Assembly: GCA_018195615.1 (NCBI GenBank)
Contig: JAGTPG010000002.1
Coordinates: forward strand, 1,860,001-1,924,000
Direction of reading: 5' to 3'
DNA from: Streptomyces tuirus
Lineage (GTDB): Bacteria > Actinomycetota > Actinomycetes > Streptomycetales > Streptomycetaceae
Length of the DNA: 64,000 nt
Below, piece after piece: positions 8,650 to 17,669 of this stretch. Every line of letters begins with the position of its first letter. Positions within the stretch are counted from its first letter, which is position 1. The translations under genes were made by a program, and so were the position numbers. The notes under the pieces were generated by a model. The model saw nothing but the letters and a program-made list of their open reading frames with translations, was not told the origin of the DNA and did not search any database.

Positions 8650-9885
8650 TCAGCGCGGGGTCGGCGCCGGCTGCCCGTAGTGGTCGGCGACCACCCGCGC
8701 CATCGCCCCGATCCGATCGGTCGCCATGTCCTTGGCGGCGAAGAAGACGTGCCCGCGCACCTGCGCGTGCTCCCCGGCCAGCGTCAGGTGCCGGGACAGT
8801 TCCGCCGGGTCCTGCCAGGCCGCGGGCTGCGCCGGGTCACCGGCCTTGTAGAGCGCCTCTCCCACGTAGAGCCGCGTCGCGCTGCCGCGTGCGACGTCCG
8901 CCCACCACGACACGAGTCCGGCGTAGTCGGCGGCGGCGAAGCCGATGTTCCAGTACAGCTGCGGGACGATGTAGTCGATCCAGCTCTCCCGCACCCATGT
9001 GCGCGTGTCCGCGTACAGGTCGTCGTACGTCTGCACGCCCGCCCGGGTCTGAGAGCCGAGCGGGTCCGTCGCGGCGTTGCGCCACACGCCGAAGGGGCTG
9101 ATGCCGAAGCGTGCGCCGGGCCGGACCCGCTTGATGCGGTCCGCCGTCTCCCGTACCAGCATGTCGATGTTGTCCCGCCGCCATGCGGCCCGGTTCGGGA
9201 AACCGACGCCGTGCTCCTCGTAGGCCGTGTCGTCGTCGAAGGTCTGGCCCGCCACCGGGTACGGGTAGAAGTAGTCGTCGAAGTGGACGCCGTCGACGGG
9301 GTACTTGGCCACCGCGTCGAGCATCGCGTTCTGCACGAAGGCCCGGACTTCGGGCAGCCCCGGGTTGTAGTAGAGCTTCCCGCCGTACGTGACCACCCAG
9401 TGCGGGTTCCTGCGGGCGGGGTGGCCGGCGGCGAGCCGGGTCGGATCGGCGTGGGTGGCGACCCGGTAGGGGTTGAACCAGGCGTGCAGCTCCAGGCCGC
9501 GGGCGTGGGCCTCCCTCACGGCGGTGCCGAGCGGGTCCCAGCCGGGGTCCTTGCCCTGGGTGCCGGTGAGGTACTGCGACCACGGCTCGTACGGTGAGGG
9601 CCACAGGGCGTCCGCTGTCGGCCGGACCTGGAAGATCACGGTGTTGAGCCGGTTGCGGACCGCCCTGTCGAGGTGGCTGATCAGCTCGGCGCGCTGCTGC
9701 GTGGCGGTCAGCCCCGGCTTCGACGGCCAGTCGCGGTTGGCCACGGTCGCCAGCCACACACCCCGCATCCCGGAGGCCGGCGCCCTGCCCTCCCGTCCGG
9801 GCGCTGCCGACGCCTGAGGCATCATCGTGAAAGCCGACAGCGCCGCCACCGCGAACGCCCTGCGTGACACTCGTCCCATCCGCAT
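8650..9885 (-). CDS. Tat-exported family-10-type glycosyl hydrolase-like lipid/wall protein (GHL10/DUF187)
   Basis: A 411-residue predicted secreted hydrolase. The N terminus has a twin-arginine signal ('RVSRRAFAV', hydrophobic stretch, 'ASA' cleavage site). The catalytic domain begins 'MRGVWLATVANRDWPS' and contains 'NTVIFQVRPTADALWPS', 'HAWFNPYRVA', 'DGVHFDDYFYPYP' and 'IDYIVPQLYWNI', all hallmarks of the GHL10 (YddW-like) family related to TIM-barrel glycosidases. The acidic pair in 'HFDDYF' is a likely catalytic region. Family members are thought to act on cell-wall or exopolysaccharide glycans; the actual substrate is unknown. The gene is monocistronic and convergent with the DUF1918 gene. 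Confidence 0.88.
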   Translation of the reverse strand: MRMGRVSRRAFAVAALSAFTMMPQASAAPGREGRAPASGMRGVWLATVANRDWPSKPGLTATQQRAELISHLDRAVRNRLNTVIFQVRPTADALWPSPYEPWSQYLTGTQGKDPGWDPLGTAVREAHARGLELHAWFNPYRVATHADPTRLAAGHPARRNPHWVVTYGGKLYYNPGLPEVRAFVQNAMLDAVAKYPVDGVHFDDYFYPYPVAGQTFDDDTAYEEHGVGFPNRAAWRRDNIDMLVRETADRIKRVRPGARFGISPFGVWRNAATDPLGSQTRAGVQTYDDLYADTRTWVRESWIDYIVPQLYWNIGFAAADYAGLVSWWADVARGSATRLYVGEALYKAGDPAQPAAWQDPAELSRHLTLAGEHAQVRGHVFFAAKDMATDRIGAMARVVADHYGQPAPTPR

Positions 9886-10057
9886 GCCCCAAAAAGCCGC
9901 GGATCCGCCCGGTCGCGGATCGCTCCGGGCACAGCATGCCCGAAGCCGGCCCGCCCCCGCGATCGATCATCGATACTTGGGAGTAACGTGCACGAACGGA
10001 GCAGGCACCGGAACCCGGAGCCCTGCCCAGAAGTGGATCAGCAGCGAAAGGGACGAT

Positions 10058-10933
10058 GTGACGGACATCCCAGCGGGAGACATTGCACGCGTCGGAGTCG
10101 TGGGCTGCGGTCAGATGGGCGCGGGGATCGCCGAGGTGTGCGCCCGGGCCGGCCTGGACGTCATGGTCGCCGAGACCACCGGCGAGGCCCTGGAGATCGG
10201 CCGGACCCGGCTGTTCAGCTCCCTGGCCAAGGCAGCCGAGCGCGGAAAGATCACCGAGGAGGAGCAGGAGGCCACCCAGGCCCGTCTGAGCTTCACCACG
10301 GACCTCGGCGAGTTCGCCGACCGTGACCTCGTGATCGAGGCCGTCGTCGAGAACGAGCAGGTCAAGACGGAGATCTTCCAGGTGCTCGACCAGGTCGTGA
10401 CCCGGCCCGACGCCATCCTGGCCTCCAACACCTCCTCCATCCCGCTGGTGAAGCTGGCGGTGGCCACCTCGCGGCCGGACCAGGTCATCGGCATCCACTT
10501 CTTCAACCCGGCGCCGGTGCAGAACCTCGTCGAGCTGATCCCGGCGCTCACCACGTCCGAGGGCACGCTCAGCCGGGCCCAGCTGTTCACCGAGAAGGTG
10601 CTGGGCAAGCACGCGATCCGCGCCCAGGACCGCTCCGGCTTCGTGGTGAACGCGCTGCTGATCCCCTACCTGCTCTCCGCGATCCGCATGTTCGAGACCG
10701 GCATCGCCAGCCGCGAGGACATCGACAACGGCATGGAGATGGGCTGCGCCCACCCGATGGGCCCCCTGAAGCTCTCCGACCTCATCGGCCTGGACACGGT
10801 CGCCTCGGTGGCCCAGTCGATGTACGAGGAGTACAAGGAGCCCCTCTACGCCGCTCCCCCGCTCCTCCAGCGCATGGTCGACGCGGGCCGGCTGGGCCGT
10901 AAGACCGGCTCGGGCTTCTACACCTACGGCTGA
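10058..10933 (+). CDS. 3-hydroxybutyryl-CoA dehydrogenase
   Basis: A 291-residue NAD(P)-dependent dehydrogenase of the 3-hydroxyacyl-CoA family. It interconverts acetoacetyl-CoA and 3-hydroxybutyryl-CoA in fatty-acid, butyrate or PHB metabolism. The Rossmann domain starts 'VGVVGCGQMGAGIAEV' (GxGxxG). 'SNTSSIPL' and 'IGIHFFNPAPVQNLVE' carry the catalytic His, and the C-terminal helical domain ends 'GRLGRKTGSGFYTY'. The length matches the single-function bacterial enzyme, not the large bifunctional FadB. GTG at 10058 follows a GAAAGGGA site. The longer open frame upstream lacks family similarity. A perfect hairpin terminator follows. Confidence 0.92.
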   Translation: MTDIPAGDIARVGVVGCGQMGAGIAEVCARAGLDVMVAETTGEALEIGRTRLFSSLAKAAERGKITEEEQEATQARLSFTTDLGEFADRDLVIEAVVENEQVKTEIFQVLDQVVTRPDAILASNTSSIPLVKLAVATSRPDQVIGIHFFNPAPVQNLVELIPALTTSEGTLSRAQLFTEKVLGKHAIRAQDRSGFVVNALLIPYLLSAIRMFETGIASREDIDNGMEMGCAHPMGPLKLSDLIGLDTVASVAQSMYEEYKEPLYAAPPLLQRMVDAGRLGRKTGSGFYTYG

Positions 10934-10960
10934 TTACAGACGGTCAGATTCAGGCCACGT

Positions 10961-10997
10961 ACGCGGGCCCGGCACCGGGAAGGTGCCGGGCCCGCGT
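10961..10997 (+). terminator. Hairpin terminator after 3-hydroxybutyryl-CoA dehydrogenase
   Basis: A perfect 16-bp stem (10961-10976 with 10982-10997, ACGCGGGCCCGGCACC) with a five-base loop, starting 28 bases after the stop codon. No T tract follows, as is usual in this genome. Confidence 0.85.
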
Positions 10998-11126
10998 CAT
11001 TCACACACCGTGTGCGCTCCGGGCTCGCATATGCCACTCACACACTCTCCCCATGCGTCCACCAGGCGAGTTCACTTTCCCTGCGCATGCAAGGGATGAC
11101 AACTGACTACGGAAAGGAGCGGCCTC

Positions 11127-11384
11127 GTGACCGCCGATCCCGAGCATCCCGTCGTATCCGGAGAACTCGCAGAGTTACGACGTCGCCTCGACGTCGCCTA
11201 CGCCCGCGTGGAGGGCGGGCTGGCTCTGCTCAAGCACCGCAGCGAGGAGACCGCCAAGGAACTCGACGAGCTGAACACCCGGATCCACACGCTGGAACAC
11301 GCGCGCTGGCCGCTGCCCGCGGTCGCCGCCCTCACCGCCGTGGGTGCTCTCGTCGTGGCGATCTGGCAGGCGATCGGACACTAG
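11127..11384 (+). CDS. Small coiled-coil membrane-anchored protein
   Basis: An 85-residue protein. Residues 12-58 form a charged, heptad-like alpha helix ('LAELRRRLDVAYARVEGGLALL'-type spacing with 'ETAKELDELNTRIHTLE'). Residues 60-82 are a single transmembrane helix at the C terminus, so the coil probably faces the cytoplasm as a tail-anchored protein. I do not recognise a named family. The GTG start is preceded by AGGAG at eight bases. It overlaps the last four bases of the convergent NUDIX gene. Confidence 0.75.
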   Translation: MTADPEHPVVSGELAELRRRLDVAYARVEGGLALLKHRSEETAKELDELNTRIHTLEHARWPLPAVAALTAVGALVVAIWQAIGH

Positions 11385-11911
11385 CCGAGCCTGAGATGGT
11401 GCAGCAGCAGTAACGCGGCCGCCATGTTGGCGGCCGGGACCTCACCGCGGGCCACCATGTCCGGGACGAGCTTGAGGGGGACCCATTCCCTGCGGTCCGA
11501 CTCGAAGTCGTCCACGGGATGCCCGACGTACTCGCCCTCGTCGGCCCAGTAGACGTGGTGCCGGGCGTCGGTGAGCCCGTTGGACGGCTCCACGCTCATG
11601 AGGTGGTGCAGGGGTCCCGGCCGCCAGCCGGTCTCCTCCTCCAGTTCCCTGGCGGCCGCGCGGGCGATGTCCTCACCGTCCTCGACGACGCCCGCCGCGA
11701 GTTCCCACCCCCAGCTGTCCGTGATGAAGCGGTGCCGCCAGAGCAGCAGCACCTCGTTGGCCTCGTTCACCACCGTGGCCACGGCAACGGGCCGCAGCCG
11801 TATGAGGAAGTGGTCGAGGTGCCGGCCGTCCGGCAGTTCGACATCCGCGAGATTGACGCTGAACCAGCGGTTTGAGTACACACTTTGTTCGTTGTATTTC
11901 GTCCACTGCAC
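11381..11911 (-). CDS. NUDIX hydrolase
   Basis: A 176-residue hydrolase of nucleoside-diphosphate-linked compounds. The NUDIX box is visible as 'GVVEDGEDIARAAARELEEETGW' split over residues 75-97, with the REL-EE core that binds the metal. 'NRWFSVNLADVELPDG' and 'VVNEANEVLLLWRHRF' match the ADP-ribose/ADP-sugar pyrophosphatase subgroup, but substrate assignment is not certain. The start is GTG at 11911, downstream of GGTGG; longer frames upstream lack family sequence. It is transcribed away from the NsdA-like gene's end with about 107 bases between. Confidence 0.85.
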   Translation of the reverse strand: MQWTKYNEQSVYSNRWFSVNLADVELPDGRHLDHFLIRLRPVAVATVVNEANEVLLLWRHRFITDSWGWELAAGVVEDGEDIARAAARELEEETGWRPGPLHHLMSVEPSNGLTDARHHVYWADEGEYVGHPVDDFESDRREWVPLKLVPDMVARGEVPAANMAAALLLLHHLRLG

Positions 11912-12018
11912 GGTTCTGCCACCTTCCGTCGAGTAAGTGGCAATATCGCAGCAGGGACGTGGTGACAGCAGGCGCACAGGAAGCGGCTCGGGATCAGGCG
12001 GGCGCCGCTGCCCGGGAC

Positions 12019-13359
12019 CTACAACGGTACGCGCAGTGCCCCGTCGATGAGTTCGGCGGCGTCGGCCGTACCCGCGCACCCGCTGCGCACCAGGTGCTCG
12101 CGCACCGCGCGCAACCGGTCGCGCAGCCGCTGCGACTCCATGCCGCGGGCCTGCTCCGCCATCTGCACGGCGATGGCGACCGCCTTGTCGGCGTTGCCCT
12201 GGCGCAGTTCGATGGTGCTGAGCATGGCCAGCCGGTGCACCCGGCCGCGGTCGTGCGCCGGGTTGTCGACGGCGGCCGCGGCATGCTCCCCGGCGGCCGC
12301 GATCTCCCCGAGGCTGAGCAGCGCCTCCGCCACCTGGACGTTGACGAGCCCCGGCTGGACATAACCGGTCTCGTCGGGCTCGTAACCACGCCGGATGCGC
12401 TCGGCGGCCTGCTCCGCCCGCCGGATGCAGGACAGGGCGCTGGTGCCGTCCCCGAGATGTGCGTACGCCTTGGCCTGCATCGCGTACAGGTCGGAGGCGA
12501 GCGCCGGGGTGATGTGCTTGCCGGCGGCCCGCAGCGCGGCCTCCGCGAAGGCCACGGCCTGCCGGTACTCCCGCATGAACAGCGACTGGTTGACGAGCAG
12601 CGCGATCACATACGCGCCCAGCCCCCGGTCCCCGCTGGCCTTCGCGAGCCGCAGGGCCTGGTGGAAGTAGCGCTGGGCGAGGCCGTGCGCGTCGGAGTCG
12701 TAGGCGCAGATGCCGGCGACGGCCACCAATCCGCCGGTGGCGCGGTGCAGCTGACGGCCCGTCTCGTCGGTGTAGCTGCCGCGCAGCAGCGGAGCGGCCT
12801 CGGCGTTGAGGAACCCGACGATCCGGGCCCTCGTCGCGATGCCCCCGGCCTTGCGGTACATCTGCTCGTAGTGCGTACGGGCGGCCCGCAGCATCTCCAG
12901 GTCGCCCGGGGTGACCCGGTGTCTGCCACCACGGGAGACGTCCACGTCCTCGGGCGGGTTCTCCCACTCCCACACGGGCATCACGGCGGGCGTGCCGGTG
13001 AGCGCGGGGGCGCCCAGGATGTGCGGGCGCTGCTGCTGGTCGGAGCGCCACAGGGCGGTGGCCCGCTCGACGAACCCGGACAGCGAGCCGGTGTGCGGGG
13101 CGGACGGTTCTCCGGGCACGCCGAGGCCGATGTCGTCGAGGGTGACCTGCCGTTGCAGCCGGGCCGCGAGCACCTCGCAGATCAGGTCGGGCACCTGGCC
13201 ACGGGGGCGCTGCCCCTTCAACCACCGGGCTACGGCGGTGTGTTCGTACCTCAGGGACAGGCCACGCGCCCGTCCCGCCTGGTTGACGTGTGCGGCCAGC
13301 CCCGCGTGCGAGATCCCGGCCTCGTCCAGGATCGCGTCGAGCAGAGTGTTGGGCTGCAT
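12019..13359 (-). CDS. NsdA/NsdB-like TPR transcriptional regulator
   Basis: A 446-residue protein. The N-terminal ~75 residues resemble an XRE helix-turn-helix ('TLLDAILDEAGISHAGLAAHV' with 'YEHTAVARWLKGQRP'). Residues 150-440 consist of repeated alpha-hairpins of TPR type ('AQRYFHQALRLAKASGD', 'AVAFAEAALRAAGK', 'AEALLSLGEIAAAGEHA'). This architecture is that of NsdA and its paralogues, streptomycete regulators that repress antibiotic production and sporulation. Whether this copy has that role is inferred. The start at 13359 follows a GGGGGG stretch, while the longer frame upstream has no conserved sequence. Confidence 0.75.
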   Translation of the reverse strand: MQPNTLLDAILDEAGISHAGLAAHVNQAGRARGLSLRYEHTAVARWLKGQRPRGQVPDLICEVLAARLQRQVTLDDIGLGVPGEPSAPHTGSLSGFVERATALWRSDQQQRPHILGAPALTGTPAVMPVWEWENPPEDVDVSRGGRHRVTPGDLEMLRAARTHYEQMYRKAGGIATRARIVGFLNAEAAPLLRGSYTDETGRQLHRATGGLVAVAGICAYDSDAHGLAQRYFHQALRLAKASGDRGLGAYVIALLVNQSLFMREYRQAVAFAEAALRAAGKHITPALASDLYAMQAKAYAHLGDGTSALSCIRRAEQAAERIRRGYEPDETGYVQPGLVNVQVAEALLSLGEIAAAGEHAAAAVDNPAHDRGRVHRLAMLSTIELRQGNADKAVAIAVQMAEQARGMESQRLRDRLRAVREHLVRSGCAGTADAAELIDGALRVPL

Positions 13360-13663
13360 GTGGGCCCCCCGGTGGCTCGGTGCGGACAGAGTAGTGGTTC
13401 CGGCTTCACACGGGGTGTGAACGGAGTACTCGAATCCGCACTGTGTGCGCACTGTCGCTCAGAGTCGCCGGCCGGTTGACTGAAATGCCTCGCAAGAGGC
13501 CGGCCGGGCCGCCGGCTCCCCCTCGTACAGTGCGGCGGCCCGCACCCGCCGTCCGCCCAGCTGCCTGCCCGACACTCCGTGGCGGGGCGGACGGCTCCGC
13601 CGGCCTGGCCGGGGCCCATCTCCGTTGCGTCATCGGTGCGTTGCCGGCCGCTAGTGTCCCGTG

Positions 13664-13694
13664 GCTGGTCGCGCAGTTCCCCGCGCCCCTGAGG
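13664..13694 (-). repeat. Dispersed intergenic repeat, copy 1 (inverted)
   Basis: The complement of this segment contains AGGGGCGCGGGGAACTGCGC, a short repeat found in many Streptomyces intergenic regions. It is the mirror of copy 2 at 13793-13830. The pair could fold into a stem of about 22 bp around the pheT terminator. Confidence 0.7.
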
Positions 13695-13753
13695 GACGTG
13701 CACGCACCGTGCGACGCCCGTCAGAGTGTCCGCGGTGCAGGGCAACACACAAA

Positions 13754-13779
13754 CGGACCGGCCCAAGAAGGCCGGTCCG
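13754..13779 (-). terminator. Rho-independent terminator of pheST
   Basis: CGGACCGGCC (13754-13763) pairs with 13770-13779 around a six-base loop. On the minus strand the stem is followed by TTTGTGTGTTG, a T-rich tail that is unusual for this genome. It lies about 88 bases beyond the pheT stop codon. Confidence 0.85.
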
Positions 13780-13792
13780 GTTCCGCCCCCTC

Positions 13793-13830
13793 TTCAGGGG
13801 CGCGGGGAACTGCGCGGCAAGCCACAACGA
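13793..13830 (+). repeat. Dispersed intergenic repeat, copy 2
   Basis: Contains AGGGGCGCGGGGAACTGCGC followed by a GCAAGCCACAACG-type tail. A third, more diverged copy is at 51071-51113 (AAGGGGCTCGGGGAACCGCG, then GAGCAACCACGACAACG). Confidence 0.7.
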
Positions 13831-13866
13831 ACCCGCGGCCGGCGAACGGCACAGTCCCCCGCGGTG

Positions 13867-16378
13867 CTAACTCCGCAACACGGCCCCCACGCGCTCACCG
13901 GCGAGCGCGACCGCCGCGTCCCGAGCCGCGGACGCCTCGTCCACGGTCAGCGTCCGGTCGGCGGCCCGGAACCGCAACGCGTACGCGAGCGACTTCCGCC
14001 CCTCCCCCAACTGCTCGGCGTTCTCGTACACATCGAACAGCCGGATCGACTCCAGCAGTTCCCCGGCCCCGTCACGCAAGGCCTCCTCGACCTCCGCCGC
14101 CGGAACGACCGCGTCGACGACCAGGGCGACGTCCTGCGTGGCGACCGGGAACGTGGAGATCCGCGGCGCCCGCACGGTCGCGTCACCGGCCGACTCCACC
14201 GCATCCAGGTCGATCTCCATCGCGCAGGTACGCGCGGGCAGACCCAGCGCCTTCACGACCCGCGGATGCAGTTCGCCCGCATGTCCCACGATCCGCTCGG
14301 CACCGTCCACGGCGACCGCCAGCTCGGCGCACCGCCCCGGGTGCCACGGCCCGTACTGCCCGTTACGGATGACGAGTTCGGCACCGGCCTCACGGGCCAC
14401 CACCCGCGCCGCCTCCACCGCGTCGGCCCAGTCGGCCGGACGGCCCTTGCCCCACCAGCCGGCCTGCTCACGGGCACCGGCGAGCACGACCGCGGCGTAC
14501 CGCGGCTGCTCGGGCAGCGCCGCGTTCAGCTCGGCGAGCTCCTCGTCGGTCGGGCGGCCCTCGACGGGCAGCACCGCGGCGATCCGCTGCTCCTCGCGCG
14601 GACGGAACACCAGACCGGTCTCGAACAGCGCGAGGTCGTGCGAGCCGCGGCCGTCGTTGCGCCGCAGGGCGCCCAGCAGACCCGGCAGCAGCGAGGTGCG
14701 CAGCGCGGGCTCCTCGTCGCTCAGCGGGTTGCTGAGCTTGACGACGCGGCGGGCCGGGTCGTCCGCCTCCAGGCCGAGCTGGTCGAAGACCTGTTCCCCG
14801 ATGAACGGGTAGTTCAGCGCCTCGACGTAGCCGGCACCGGCCAGGGCTCGGCCGACACGGCGGTGCAGCCGCTGCCGGTCCGTCAGGCCGAGGCCGGCCG
14901 GCGGCTTGGGCAGCGTGGAGGGCAGGTTCTCGTAGCCCTCCAGGCGGATGACCTCTTCGGCCAGGTCGTTCGGGTCGGTGAGGTCGGGTCGCCAGGACGG
15001 CACGGTGACGATCAGCTCGTCCTGCCCGTACACGTCGCAGCCGATCTCCTGGAGCCGCCGCACGACGGTCTCGCGGCCGTAGGCCACGCCCGCGACCTTG
15101 TCCGGATGGTCGGCCGGGATGGTGATGGTGCGCGGCGCGGTCGGCGCGATGACCTCGGTGACGCCGGCCTCGGCGGTGCCGCCCGCGAGGAGGACCAGCA
15201 GGTCGACCGTGCGCTGCGCTGCGGCAGCGGCGGCCTCGGGGTCGACGCCGCGCTCGAAGCGGCGGGACGCCTCGGAGGACAGCTTGTGCCGGCGGGCCGT
15301 GCGGGCGATCGACGTCGCGTCGAAGTGCGCCGCCTCGATGACGACGTCCGCCGTGGCGTTCTCGACGTCGTCGTGGTCGGCGATCTCGGTGTTGGCGCCG
15401 CCCATGACGCCGGCGAGCCCGATGGGGCCGCGGTCGTCGGTGATCACCAGGTCCTCGGCGTCCAGCGTGCGCTCGACGCCGTCGAGGGTGGTGAGCTTCT
15501 CGCCCGCCTCGGCCCGGCGCACGCCGATCGTGCCCTGGACCAGGCCGCGGTCGTAGGCGTGCAGCGGCTGGCCGAGCTCCATCATCACGTAGTTGGTGAC
15601 GTCGACGGCGAGCGAGATCGGGCGCATGCCGACCTTCTGCAGCCGGCGCCGCAGCCAGATCGGGGAGCGGGCCTCGGCGCTCAGACCGGTCACCGTGCGG
15701 GCGGTGAAGCGGTCGCAGCCTGTGGGGTCCGAGATCCGCACCGAGTAGCCGTAGGCGTTCGGGCGGGCACGTCGATCAGGGCCGGGTCGCGCAGCGGCAG
15801 GCCGTAGGCGATGGCCGCCTCGCGGGCGACGCCGCGCATCGACAGGCAGTAGCCGCGGTCGGGCGTGACGGCGATGTCGAGGACCTCGTCGATCAGCTCC
15901 AGCAGCTCGACGGCGTCCTTGCCGACCTCGGTCTCCGGGGCAGCACGATGATGCCCTTGGTGCCGTCGTCGCCCATGTTCAGCTCGTCGCTGGAGCAGAT
16001 CATGCCGCGGGACATCCGGCCGTAGGTCTTGCGCTCGGCGATCTGGAAGTCACCGGGCAGGACGGCGCCGGGCAGGGCGACGACGACCTTGTCGCCGACG
16101 GCGAAGTTGCGGGCGCCGCAGACGATCTCCTGGGGCTCGCCCGTGCCGTTGGCCTGGCCTACGTCGACGGTGCAGAAGCGGATCGGCTTCTTGAACTCCG
16201 TCAGCTCCTCGATCGTCGCCACCCGGCCCACGACCAGGGGGCCCTTGAGGTCGGCGCCGAGGTGCTCGACGGTCTCGACCTCCAGCCCGGCCGAGACCAG
16301 CTTCTCCTGGACGTCACGGCCGGTTTCCGTCGCCGGCAGGTCGACGTACTCCCGCAGCCAAGAAAGCGGGACCCGCAT
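13867..16378 (-). CDS. pheT: Phenylalanyl-tRNA synthetase beta subunit (two frameshifts)
   Basis: Charges tRNA-Phe as the beta part of the alpha2-beta2 enzyme in the cytoplasm. Domains in order: an N-terminal tRNA-binding OB fold (from 'MRVPLSWLREYVDLP', residues ~40-150), B3/B4 editing ('GVMGGANTEI' near 320), B5 ('KVAGVAYGRETVV'), the catalytic-like core ('SNPLSDEEPALRTSLLPG') and the C-terminal FDX-ACB domain ('FPVATQDVALVVD'). Two single-base losses break the frame, at the G run 15937-15940 and near 15761-15763. With both restored the protein is 837 residues, as in relatives. The ATG overlaps the pheS stop (ATGA), so the subunits are translationally coupled. Confidence 0.95.
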
Positions 16379-17504
16379 CAGATCTCCATCCCGAACGGCC
16401 GGGTGAACCGGACGTCACCCTCGACCATGTCTCGCATGTCCTCGACGTTGTGGCGGAACATCAGCATCCGCTCGATGCCGAACCCGAAGGCGAATCCGCT
16501 GTACTTCCCGGGGTCGACGCCGCAGGCGGTGAGCACCCGCGGGTTGACCATGCCGCAGCCGCCGAGCTCGATCCAGCCCTCGGACGAGCAGGTGCGGCAG
16601 GGGCGGTCGGGGTTGCCGACGGACTCGCCCTTGCACACGTAGCAGAGCATGTCCATCTCGGCGCTCGGCTCGGTGAAGGGGAAGTAGTTGGGCCGCAGCC
16701 GGGTCTTCATGTCCTCGCCGAAGAGGGCCTGGACCATGTGGTCGAGGGTGCCCTTGAGGTCGGCCATCGTCAGGCCCTCGTCCACCGCGAGCAGCTCGAT
16801 CTGGTGGAAGACGGGCGTGTGCGTGGCGTCCAGCTCGTCGGTGCGGAACACCCGGCCGGGGCAGACGATGTAGACGGGCAGCTCACGGTCGAGCAGCGCG
16901 CGGGCCTGCACCGGGGAGGTGTGGGTGCGCAGGACGACGCCGGAGCCGGACTCCTCGGTGCCCTTCGGGCCCTGCACGAAGAAGGTGTCCTGCATCTGCC
17001 GGGCCGGGTGGTCGGGCAGGAAGTTCAGGGCGTCGAAGTTGAACCACTCCGCCTCGACCTCGGGGCCCTCGGCGATCTCGTAGCCCATGGCGACGAAGAC
17101 GTCCGCGACGCGCTCCATCATGGTGGTGAGCGGGTGCCGGGCGCCGGACGGTACGCGGTCGTGGGGCAGCGTGACGTCCACCGCCTCCTCGACCAGCACG
17201 CGGGCGTCCCGCTCGGCCTCCAGCTCCGTCTGACGGGCGGCGAGGCCCTTGTTCACGGCGCCGCGGGCCTGGCCGACGCGCTTGCCGGCGTCCGCCTTGG
17301 CGTGCGGGGCAGGGCGCCGATCTCGCGGTTGGCGAGGGCCAGCGGGGAGGCGGGGCCGGTGTGGGCGACCTTGGCCTCGTGGAGCGCGTCGAGGGAGTCC
17401 GCGGCGGCGAAGGCGGCGAGCGCCTCGTCCCGCATGCGCTCGATCTCTTCCGGTTTCAGTGCCTCGACCTCGACAGGGTCGTACGACTTATTGGGTGCCG
17501 ACAT
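16378..17504 (-). CDS. pheS: Phenylalanyl-tRNA synthetase alpha subunit (one frameshift)
   Basis: The catalytic alpha subunit, about 375 residues. It has an N-terminal coiled coil ('EIERMRDEALAAFAAADS'), then the class II aminoacyl-tRNA synthetase core with motif 2 ('LLRTHTSPVQARAL'-like) and motif 3 ('AFGFGIERMLMFRH'). 'FTEPSAEMD' is part of the phenylalanine pocket region. One base is missing in the G run 17306-17309, between 'REIGALP' and the continuing 'HAKADAGKRVGQARG'. The ATG at 17504 follows GGAAGAG. No T-box or Phe-rich leader peptide is evident in the 165 bases upstream. Confidence 0.95.
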
Positions 17505-17669
17505 CTCTTCCCGTGCTTCCGATTGGCTGGCTGATGGTCCCCGTCTCACCGACTCCGCGACTCTCGGGAGGGCCGTGTGAAGGACACAGAGGTGCCAAAG
17601 GCCGAGTCTAACGGGGCGGAGGTGTACGAATGCGCCCGCGGGCTGCTCAGGCGAGATAAGCCGGAGCGC

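Larger units (their letters stand above)
13360..13866. other. 507-base non-coding interval between NsdA-like gene and pheT
   Basis: No gene is supported here. The interval holds the promoter side of the NsdA-like gene, two copies of a dispersed Streptomyces intergenic repeat in opposite orientation (about 13664-13694 and 13793-13830), and the pheT terminator between them. Open frames crossing it show no family sequence or ribosome binding site. Confidence 0.7.

Noticed and set aside
10934..11126. A tRNA or small RNA gene in the gap after 3-hydroxybutyryl-CoA dehydrogenase
   Set aside because: The strong hairpin is a terminator and no cloverleaf or T-loop motif (GTTCGA) is present.
13726..15807. 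A 693-codon plus-strand open frame over pheT
   Set aside because: Shadow of pheT; low-complexity composition and no start signal.
17505..17669. T-box or Phe leader peptide upstream of pheS
   Set aside because: No T-box consensus and no short frame rich in Phe codons in either direction before pheS.
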